DNA of 64,000 nucleotides from an uncultured Aquimarina sp. (GTDB lineage: Bacteria; Bacteroidota; Bacteroidia; Flavobacteriales; Flavobacteriaceae). Position 1 is the stretch's first letter, and each line of letters begins with the position of its first letter. Shown here in pieces: positions 34,869 through 43,500 of this stretch. The stretch lies in contig CANLEM010000001.1 in NCBI GenBank assembly GCA_947489685.1, forward strand, positions 248,001 to 312,000. Direction: 5' to 3'. The notes under the pieces are model-generated. The model was not told the DNA's origin and did no database searches. It saw nothing but the letters and a program-made list of their open reading frames with translations. The position numbers were made by a program, and so were the translations under genes.

Positions 34869-35144
34869 ATGAGTGTTATTATCAAACAAATTGAACTTAT
34901 TGAAAGAATAGATCAACTAATTCGCCTACAAGCAACAGGAACTCCAGCAGAGTTGGCCTATCGCCTAGGGATTTCAAAAACCAAATTATACAGGCTAATC
35001 AATACCATGAAAGCCTTAAATGCTCCTGTAGAGTATGATGTGGCTGTACAGAGTTTTGTATATGTCGAAGCAGTAGGGTTTAGATTTGGGTTTTATCATA
35101 AAAAAGAAACTTTTGATAGACCTTATGCCATGGTAGCGGGATGA
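34869..35144 (+). CDS. Small HTH domain protein
   Basis: The 91-residue protein has a helix-turn-helix core (about 20-50, TPAELAYRLGISKTKLYRLINTMKAL) of the winged HTH_11 kind, then a short tail. It is probably a DNA-binding regulator. An inverted CTTAAG repeat lies just before its start. It converges on the metzincin-like gene. Targets unknown. Confidence 0.75.
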   Translation: MSVIIKQIELIERIDQLIRLQATGTPAELAYRLGISKTKLYRLINTMKALNAPVEYDVAVQSFVYVEAVGFRFGFYHKKETFDRPYAMVAG

Positions 35145-35193
35145 CTATTAAATCCACATAAATAGGTTGTATTGGTACAATTGATTACATTCT

Positions 35194-35697
35194 TCAACAA
35201 GCTGCCCCCAAAAGATCACGAGCAATTTGGCCTATTTTATAAGGTACGGTACGATCTCTGCCAAAAACATCAAACCTAGAGTGTGTGAAACCAATAGTAT
35301 GCATATACTCATGCAATAAGTGGGCAGCGTAGCAACCCACGGCATGGTTTTCGAGATAACCTCTATATGTGCTAATGATTAAGGTAGTCATATTGGTATT
35401 GCCTATTTCGTTAACTTCAGAGTCGTATAGTCGTAGTCTAAAATTCATTATCTGATCGGCAGGATTATTTAAGTCTCTTCCTCCCAAAATTAAATCCAGG
35501 ATTTCTTGATTACTGTATTTTCTTCTACCGGTTCGTCGTCTAATTCTTGGGTTTTTAAATTTGCGAACATCTAAGACAGCTTCTTTAAAGGCATTAGAGT
35601 TCACTAAATCTTGCACCAATTGGACGGCTTGATTGGCTTTAATCAAATGTTGTTGGGTAAAACCTTCTACGTAATTTACTTGTATAGTAGTATCCAT
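35194..35697 (-). CDS. Metzincin-like zinc protease, small
   Basis: The 167-residue protein has HEYMHTIGFTH at residues 129-139, which fits the metzincin zinc motif HExxHxxGxxH with E130 as catalytic base. No signal peptide and no clear Met-turn are visible, and the C-terminus is short, so the fold assignment rests on this motif. It follows a lipoprotein gene by 12 bases on the same strand, so the two are probably co-expressed. Substrate unknown. Confidence 0.75.
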   Translation of the reverse strand: MDTTIQVNYVEGFTQQHLIKANQAVQLVQDLVNSNAFKEAVLDVRKFKNPRIRRRTGRRKYSNQEILDLILGGRDLNNPADQIMNFRLRLYDSEVNEIGNTNMTTLIISTYRGYLENHAVGCYAAHLLHEYMHTIGFTHSRFDVFGRDRTVPYKIGQIARDLLGAAC

Positions 35698-35709
35698 TTT
35701 GTATTGTTT

Positions 35710-36534
35710 TTAAGGAGTAGGGAGTTCTTCTAATATAGATTTAATAGGGATTAAACGCATACCTACTCTATAATCTCTCTGAAACTCGAGATTAGAAGTA
35801 AATAGTTCATTCCCGGCACTTATGGCACTACCCACCAAAGGAAATTCTGATACTTTTATTTTTCGAGTTCTTTCGGTGTATTTTTTTGATGTAATGGCGG
35901 TTACCGTTGCAATAGCGATTAAATATTTACTATCAATATTTTGATCGGTGAGTTTAAAACTACGACTAATTTTTTCATAATTTATATTTGGGGTACTTAA
36001 TACGGCTCTTGAGATATCTTCGAGTGTAAAGTGTACTAATTCATTATCCTCCAGACTTACAGATAACAACCAGTTTATAGCCGTAATTTGATTGCGATCG
36101 TATTTGTATTCCTTTAATTTTCCGCCTTCGGGAGCTTTGAGTTCTATAGCGGCAGCATCTGTTTTAAAATCAACTCCACCAACAGTATATTTGCCAGTAT
36201 TACCTTTGGTAGCAATTAGGCCAATCAGGTTTCTCAAATCACCTCTGTATCCAGCGATACCTTCCTCATCGATATATAATCTATTGGTATACGCTTTGGG
36301 AAGATCAGATGCGATTCGGATTTCTTGATCATTCAAAATAGCAATATCATTCGAGAATTCTTTTAATTCGATAGGTTCTTCCTGGATTGATGCAAAAGTT
36401 TGATCGCGCTGCAATTCAAACATTTTTGTGCTTGACCGTTCAGGTGAGCGTGCTTCTTTGACTGTGGTGTTTGATTCTTTATTGCAACCCATGAACAGGA
36501 AACAAATTACTAATATGGATACAATTAATTTCAT
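35710..36534 (-). CDS. Lipoprotein of unknown function, paired with the protease gene
   Basis: The 274-residue protein has a lipoprotein signal (MKLIVSILVICFLFMGCNKE; lipid cysteine C17). I recognise no domain. It heads a two-gene operon with the metzincin-like gene, 12 bases apart, and may tether, activate or inhibit it. Confidence 0.75.
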   Translation of the reverse strand: MKLIVSILVICFLFMGCNKESNTTVKEARSPERSSTKMFELQRDQTFASIQEEPIELKEFSNDIAILNDQEIRIASDLPKAYTNRLYIDEEGIAGYRGDLRNLIGLIATKGNTGKYTVGGVDFKTDAAAIELKAPEGGKLKEYKYDRNQITAINWLLSVSLEDNELVHFTLEDISRAVLSTPNINYEKISRSFKLTDQNIDSKYLIAIATVTAITSKKYTERTRKIKVSEFPLVGSAISAGNELFTSNLEFQRDYRVGMRLIPIKSILEELPTP

Positions 36535-36559
36535 ATCTAAGTGATTTAAAATGATAGAT

Positions 36560-36567
36560 CAAACCTA
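36560..36567 (-). promoter_or_regulatory. -7 element of the lipoprotein-protease operon
   Basis: On the minus strand this reads TAGGTTTG, an exact TAnnTTTG match 25 bases before the lipoprotein ATG. Confidence 0.5.
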
Positions 36568-36662
36568 GATATTTTTATGGGCAAGGTAAATACCCAATGG
36601 TGGGTATTTATGAGTATGAGTTGTTCTTATAAGGTATACCTAGTGGGCATGAAAAACTAAAA

Positions 36663-36689
36663 AAGCCTTGAGATTTTTTCTCAAGGCTT
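36663..36689 (-). terminator. Terminator downstream of the DUF3857 gene
   Basis: AAGCCTTGAGA and TCTCAAGGCTT form a perfect 11-bp stem with a 5-base loop. The minus strand continues into a T-run, so it ends transcripts from the gene at 36805. Confidence 0.75.
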
Positions 36690-36804
36690 AGGCTTATATG
36701 ATTTTAAGAAAAGGAACAGAGGCTCGTTCCAATTACATAAATCCCACACCCCTTATGTCGTAAGATAATGTATGAGATTACGCGTTTAAGAAAATTTTAT
36801 GAGA

Positions 36805-38790
36805 TTAGCTTTTCTTTTGTATAATTAGAGTAACCTTATTAAAATTTGCGGCACTATTTATCACTGTTCTGTACGCTTCGTATATTGGAAGATCAATAAT
36901 GTTCTTGTTGTAGTATTCTTTGATGGCGATTACTAATTGATTACCCTTGATCTCATAGGTAGATTTGAACATGAATAATTCATTATCACCTTCTTTATAC
37001 GACTCATCTATTGCAATATTCTCTAGGTTTTTAAATTCGTAGCCTTGTGGTATATCAACAATAATTTTTCTGTCATAACTTCTTTCAAATTCGTTTTCGG
37101 CAGTTAGTATGCGCTTCTTCTCTTGATACATTTCTTGTTGCGGCCCCAAAAGTTCTCCTACTTTGAACAAATACTTATTACCTGCTTTTTCTACAAATTC
37201 TTCAGATTTTAAGTTTGCAATAATTTGCAATGGTTTCTTACCAAAGTCTTTGGCAGTAGCATTAGACACTTTTTTATCTATAATTTCTAGATTTTCATTG
37301 ATGGATTTAATGATGCCATCAAACATTTCATCTTTATCTTCATCTTTGGCAAGATCCATAAACGGTTGGATGTATACTGCATAATACCCATCCATTATAC
37401 GATCCATTTTTAAGTTTGTCACTGTAAGATCATCCTTGTCAAAGCTAACATTCATAACCAGATTATAATTGGTCTTATCATAATTTACAGGCTTGATATA
37501 TTTTACATTACCAACTCCAGAGGTAAAACCACCTAAGGTGACCTGTTTTATAAACAACCCATAATTGTCTGTTAGGTATCCAGGAGGAAACCCTAGTCTA
37601 GACTCTAATTTGGTGGGTGCCATGTATAATTTACTTTTTGGGAAATAAATTAAGTACTCTTGAAGGTAATTATAGGCTTCAAAATTTTTGTCAAATTTCA
37701 TCTCTCGTCTATCACTTGTAAGTACAATCTGGTGTTTGATCCCCAAAGCATTAAAAATTGCAGTGTATAGTTTCATGACTCCACGTTCATTAGCCACCTT
37801 ATTATCGATAATACTAGACAAGTCCTCAAGATCATCCCGTTTAACCTCACCAATATATACATTGCTTTTTACGTAATTTTCGATAGCTCTAATTGTATTC
37901 GTAAGCTCTTCGTCTTTTACGCCGTCTATAGATTTAATAAACGCATTGATTTTACGCTCTATTTTGGTATCTATTTTTGGATATAACGAATTATATATAT
38001 TTTGAGATGCAATACCGTAAGAGACAATTTCTTTTGATGGATTTACAGTATTCTTTTTTAATTTATAGACCAAATATTTAACCAAAGCTGTATAAGGAGC
38101 TTGTTCTTCTTGTTCTAGTTCTTCTAGCCGATCAACACTTAGTTTCCAATGATTTTTGTCTTTGTTTAGGGTGTCTTTTGTTACCTGCGCTAAGCCATTA
38201 TAACTTTTTACATCAAAAATTAAGTTGGAAGGCGCATACAGATCAAATTCTACATTTTGTTTGTCAAAATCTGATTGTAAACTAATTCGACTGCCGGTAT
38301 AGGTAGGGTATCTTTTAACAACATAATAATATTCTATAAAACTTCCTTTTTCGATTCCTTCAAGAGCATAAAATTTATAGGTTCTTTGGGTTTCGTCGTC
38401 TTTTGAAGTAAGAATTTTTGAGTCGTCTAATTCAATAATTTTACCATCTTTAGAAATTACCCTTGCTTTATTTTTAACGATCTCGGATCCCGCCGAATAC
38501 GGAAGATACACCTTATTGTATTCTTCAATTTTATCGTTAGAGTTTAGCCAATAGATTTTATGAATTAATGAGTACTCAACAAGGGAGTTACCCTCGATAA
38601 AGTAAAATTCATTTACTCTTTTATCTTTAATAGCGACTACATCTTTTTCTTTAAACTGGCTTAGATCAATATTTTTGATTGGATTTGTCTGCCAATCATA
38701 TGCTTGGTAAAAAGGGTCTTTTTGCGCAAAAACGCTTGATGTTAAGAGGCCTAATATTAGGGTAAATAATAATGATTGTAATAGTTTCAT
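36805..38790 (-). CDS. DUF3857/transglutaminase-fold exported protein
   Basis: The 661-residue protein has a signal peptide (about 1-22, SSVFAQ), an N-terminal DUF3857 domain (about 60-220, YWLNSNDKIEEYNKVYLPYS), a transglutaminase-like core around 270-400 and a C-terminal DUF3858-like beta region. The core lacks an obvious Cys-His-Asp triad here (the strand with SSIIDNKVANERG has no cysteine), so it is probably not an active transglutaminase. Such proteins often occur in tandem pairs in Flavobacteria; the partner at 38795 is four bases upstream and is truncated. Confidence 0.85.
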   Translation of the reverse strand: MKLLQSLLFTLILGLLTSSVFAQKDPFYQAYDWQTNPIKNIDLSQFKEKDVVAIKDKRVNEFYFIEGNSLVEYSLIHKIYWLNSNDKIEEYNKVYLPYSAGSEIVKNKARVISKDGKIIELDDSKILTSKDDETQRTYKFYALEGIEKGSFIEYYYVVKRYPTYTGSRISLQSDFDKQNVEFDLYAPSNLIFDVKSYNGLAQVTKDTLNKDKNHWKLSVDRLEELEQEEQAPYTALVKYLVYKLKKNTVNPSKEIVSYGIASQNIYNSLYPKIDTKIERKINAFIKSIDGVKDEELTNTIRAIENYVKSNVYIGEVKRDDLEDLSSIIDNKVANERGVMKLYTAIFNALGIKHQIVLTSDRREMKFDKNFEAYNYLQEYLIYFPKSKLYMAPTKLESRLGFPPGYLTDNYGLFIKQVTLGGFTSGVGNVKYIKPVNYDKTNYNLVMNVSFDKDDLTVTNLKMDRIMDGYYAVYIQPFMDLAKDEDKDEMFDGIIKSINENLEIIDKKVSNATAKDFGKKPLQIIANLKSEEFVEKAGNKYLFKVGELLGPQQEMYQEKKRILTAENEFERSYDRKIIVDIPQGYEFKNLENIAIDESYKEGDNELFMFKSTYEIKGNQLVIAIKEYYNKNIIDLPIYEAYRTVINSAANFNKVTLIIQKKS

Positions 38791-38794
38791 GCGC

Positions 38795-39937
38795 TTATTT
38801 TTTATCTTTCAGAATGATTACTTCTTTGAAGTTTTTTTCTATTTTCTTAATAAGTGTGTTCAATTCATTTTGTTGTTCAAGGGTAAGCAGTATAAAATCC
38901 TGATCAACATATAACTCATACGTAATTGCCTTCTCGGTTTGTGTATATGTAATAGTACACGCAAAAAAATCATTCGAGATCTTGAAGTTTTCCGGAACAT
39001 ATTCAACTACTGTGTCTTCTGGGATTTCTAGAACATTGGTATATATTGTCCTTGATTTGTATCGGTATTCTTTTGCAGTTTTTCGATCTTCTTTTGTTTT
39101 AAAATTGCTTAATTCTTTATTCAGATTAAGATTAATGTATGTCTCCCCATCTAGATGATTAATATAGTCTTTGATATTAAAGGTGTATGTAACTTCGAAA
39201 TCTTTATCGTAGTTATATTTATTAACTTCATTAAAATTATCTACCAGAAATTTATTATTTCCTTTTCTGAGTATACCCGTATACCCTTCTTTTAGATTAT
39301 TTTCTTTTTTCTTGTTTTCGAAAGTGTTATAAAAATCAATTTTTGTATATCCCGAGAGTTTAAGTTTACCTGTTCCTAGAATAGTGTTGTTGTCTATTTT
39401 TATAAAAGTAGAATCGGTATAGGTATTACGCTTAGAATCCATCACGGGTACTTCTTTAATGACAAAATCTTTTTCTCCTTTGGATATAAGGGCCTCTTTA
39501 CCCTGTATAAATGATGAGGGCATATTGATCGGAATATATCTTCCTGTGGCATCCAAAAAATAAGTATCATCGCCATCTACATATGTTAGGATCATGTGGT
39601 TGTCTACTGCCGGAGTAGGAACTTCATTATATTTATAAGGAATTTTTCGGGTACCAATCCAGGTTAAATTACCTTTGAGTCCTGCGATTTCCAGCATTTT
39701 ATATAAAATGCTGGAATTATCTTTACAATCACCATATTTTTTATTGAATACCTCATTGGCTTCTCTAGGAATAAATCCGCCAAGGGCATATTCAAAAGCG
39801 ATGTACTTTATGTTTTCTTGCACCCAATAATAAATAGCCTTTACCTTTTCGAGATCAGTTTCTTTGTTTTGAGTTAATATGGACACTATTTTCTTTAGTT
39901 CCTCATCTGGATTTTCGGTATTTATATCTTCTCCCAT
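38795..39937 (-). CDS. Transglutaminase-like protein, 5'-truncated DUF3857 partner
   Basis: The 380-residue frame begins directly at the transglutaminase core (VQENIKYIAFE) and keeps its triad: Cys in KYGDCKDNS, His in DNHMIL and Asp in FLDATG. The signal peptide and DUF3857 domain expected before it (about 250 residues) are missing, and a TGA stop lies in frame eight codons upstream. At the same point a YD-repeat fragment starts on the other strand. It is therefore probably a remnant that may still be translated but without export. Confidence 0.7.
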   Translation of the reverse strand: MGEDINTENPDEELKKIVSILTQNKETDLEKVKAIYYWVQENIKYIAFEYALGGFIPREANEVFNKKYGDCKDNSSILYKMLEIAGLKGNLTWIGTRKIPYKYNEVPTPAVDNHMILTYVDGDDTYFLDATGRYIPINMPSSFIQGKEALISKGEKDFVIKEVPVMDSKRNTYTDSTFIKIDNNTILGTGKLKLSGYTKIDFYNTFENKKKENNLKEGYTGILRKGNNKFLVDNFNEVNKYNYDKDFEVTYTFNIKDYINHLDGETYINLNLNKELSNFKTKEDRKTAKEYRYKSRTIYTNVLEIPEDTVVEYVPENFKISNDFFACTITYTQTEKAITYELYVDQDFILLTLEQQNELNTLIKKIEKNFKEVIILKDKK

Positions 39938-39939
39938 AA

Positions 39940-40499
39940 AAACAGAAGTATATAAAGATCAAAAATTGCTTAATACACAAAGAACAGATTATAAAGATTG
40001 GGGAAATAACAAAATCTTTCCACAAGAAGTGCTTGTTGCCAAAGGAGCTAATCCTCTAGAGCCACGAGTAACTTACACCTCTTACGATGGTTTTGGTAAT
40101 CCAAGACAGGTTGCCAAGGCTGATGGTACCCCCATTACCTATATCTGGGGGTATAATCATCAATATCCAGTGGCCAAATTAGAAAATACTACCTATAATG
40201 CGGTATCGAGTTATGTAAACAATATCGAATCCAAATCTAATCTGGATGCCGATCATACGATGGGAGATTCGGGCAGCGAAGGAGCATTACGCCAGGCCTT
40301 AAATAGTTTAAGGACAGCACTGCCTAGCGATGTAATGATTACGACCTATACCTACGATCCTATGATTGGAGTGACCAGTATGACCGATCCTAGAGGCTAT
40401 ACGGTGTATTATGAGTACGACACTTATAATCGCTTGCAATATGTTCGGGATGCGCAAGGCAAGCTGGTTTCAGAAAACAAGTATCACTACAAAAACTAA
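39940..40499 (+). pseudogene. 3' remnant of a YD-repeat/RHS-type gene
   Basis: About 186 codons show YD-repeat sequence (TYTSYDGFGNPRQVAKADG, YEYDTYNRLQYVRDAQG) and end SENKYHYKN, the usual C-terminus of the large partner protein that precedes RHS genes in Bacteroidota. No start codon or signal peptide belongs to it; homology begins at the junction around 39940, where the truncated transglutaminase gene starts on the other strand. The next gene starts 19 bases after its stop. Confidence 0.7.
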
Positions 40500-40518
40500 T
40501 TCCAAAAAGTAAGAACAC

Positions 40519-43500
40519 ATGAAAAACAAGATATATATGATTGTATTCCTACTGTTTGTAGGATACACAGCCCAAGCACAATTAACCGATGGTCCCAGTG
40601 ATGGGGGTGGGGGTACCACCAAGTATTATTATGATGGCGATGGTGATGGATATGGTAATCCCAATTCATCCTATGTTACAAGCCCTCAAAGTCGTTATGT
40701 AGCCAATAAAACCGATTGTAATGATGGCAATGCTGCCATTAACCCTACGACCAGATGGTATTATGATCATGATGGTGATGGTAGAGGGCGAACCAGCCCT
40801 ATGAAGATCCAATGTGCCAAACCTTCAGGATATGTACTATACAAGGACGATCGTGATGATAACAATTTTTATATCACCCATATTGCACCAAAGAATTTTT
40901 ATAGAGATGTGGATAAAGATGGTTATGGTAACCCTGGTATCAAGTATTATCGTAGTGCTGCTCCAACAGATGGATACAGTTATGTAACCAACGGTAATGA
41001 TTGTAATGATGGTAATAAATACATCAACCCTAATACGGTTTGGTATCGAGATTATGATAAAGATGGTAGAGGAAACAAAAATTCGACGACTAAAAGTTGT
41101 ACAAAGCCTTCAGGTTATGTAAGTAACAATGATGATATCAACGATGGTAATTTTCATATTACCAATATCCCACCACGCTATTTTTACCTGGATTATGATA
41201 AAGATGGTTATGGGTCTCCTGCTGTTGCAGATCGATTATACTATAGTGTGCAACCTAGTGGTTATGTAACGAATAGATATGATTGTGATGATGGCAATAA
41301 ATATATCCATCCTAATACCGAATGGTATAAAGATGGCGATGGTGATGGTCGAGGTAATGCTGCTATAAAAAAGACACAGTGTGATCAACCATTAGGATAT
41401 GTGATCAATAGTGATGATATCAATGATGGAGATGAATTTATCACCAACATAACACCAAGGAACTTTTACAGGGATACCGATAGAGATACTTTTGGAAGTT
41501 CTAATATCAAGTTTTACCGTAGTGCAGCTCCGAGTGATGGACATACGTATGTGTTTAACGGGAATGATCTTGATGATACCAATGAGTATATTACCAATAT
41601 CCCACCAAAGAATTTTTACAGGGATACCGATAGGGATACTTTTGGAAGTTCTAATATCAGGTTTTATCGTAGTGCCGCTCCAAATGACGGACATACGTAT
41701 GTGTTTAACGGGAATGATCTTGATGACACCAATGAGTATATTACCAATATCCCACCAAAGAATTTTTATAGAGATGTAGATACTGATACTTTTGGTAATC
41801 CAAATGTGAAGTTTTATCGTAGTGCAGCTCCAGATGATGAGTATACCTATGTATTAAACGGTAGTGATCATGATGATGATGATGAGTTTATCACAGACAT
41901 AGCGCCAAAGAACTTTTACAGAGATGTAGATACCGATACTTTTGGTAATCCAAATGTGAAATTTTATCGTAGTGCGGCGCCAACAGATGGATACAGTTAT
42001 GTACTCAATGGTAATGATTGTGATGATGGTAATAAATATATTCATCCTAATACCAAATGGTATGCCGATACAGACAATGATGGATTAGGAGATCCTAATA
42101 GTACTACAACTGCATGTGTACAACCAACAGGATATGTACTGGATAATACTGATCAATGTCCTAATGAATATGGAGAACAGCAAGGTTGTAAAAGTTCACC
42201 TTATACACTCACTTTGTCGGATACCGAAAACTATGTGTATAGTAGAACGTATCTAGAAGAAATGACCTCGCCCAGCGAGATCAAGTTTAATAAAGATGTA
42301 ACCGAGACGGTAACGTATATGGATGGATTAGGTAGACCTAAGCAGCAAATAGCTGTAAAAGCATCTCCTACAGAGCAGGACATCATCACTCATTTCGAAT
42401 ATGATGAGCTAGGTAGACAAACCAAACAGTATTTACCTTTTGTCAAGGCTAATACAGGCGCATATACGACAGTAGATATCAACAATGATATCAATAGCTA
42501 TTATTTAAATACCTATACCAATGATTTTCCTGGGATTACCAATCCAGCACAGGTAAATGCGTATTCAGAAAGTATCTATGAGAACTCCCCATTAAATAGA
42601 GTGCTAGAACAAGGCGCTCCGGGTGCGGCTTGGAAAGCAGATCCAAATAGTGATGCAGATCATACCATCAAATTTGATTGGAGAGCGAATACCGCTAACG
42701 AAGTAGTACGTTTTGATGTAACGTTTGAGAATGATGATATTGAAAAACCACAGCTGGTAAAAAACAACCATTATGCAGCGAATCAATTAGCGGTTAGCAT
42801 CACCAAAGATGAAAACTGGACGACTGCCGATGGAGATAACCATACCACAAGAGAATATACAGACAAACAAGGAAGGGTACTTTTAAAAAGGACTTTTAAT
42901 GAGAGTATACCTCACGACACCTATTACGTATACGATGATTATGGTAACCTTACTTATGTGTTGCCACCAAAAGTAACCACTACAGGTGGTGTTTCTAACA
43001 CTGAGCTTGCCGAGCTCTGTTATCAATACCGATATGATTACAGAAACCGCCTGATCGAGAAAAAGATCCCAGGCAAAGGATGGGAATATATCGTATATAA
43101 TAAACTGGATCAACCGATCATGACTCAGGATGCTCTTTTAAAACAAGAGAGCCAATGGCTTTTTACCAAATATGATGCAATTGGTAGAGTGGCATATACA
43201 GGTAAGTTGATAGATGCTAGAGATCGTAAAGTAATACAACAACAAGCTACAGCATACGCCAATGAGTTTTGGGTGATAAAAAGTAGCGGAGTAACGATTG
43301 GTGGCGTGAGTATGTATTATACCGATGGTGGATATCCTAAAGTGACTACTGCTGAAACCTTAATGATCAATTATTACGACGATTATGGTTTTGATAGCCC
43401 AGGAATTAGTGCGCCTACTGTTGTCTTAGGGCAAAACGTAGATGTAAATGCAAAAAGTTTACCAACCGGTAGTAAAGTAAAAGTTCTAGGAACAAATGAT

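Noticed and set aside
41392..42045. Additional ORFs on both strands within the RHS gene repeats
   Set aside because: Shadows of the acidic repeat region; low-complexity translation and no start context.
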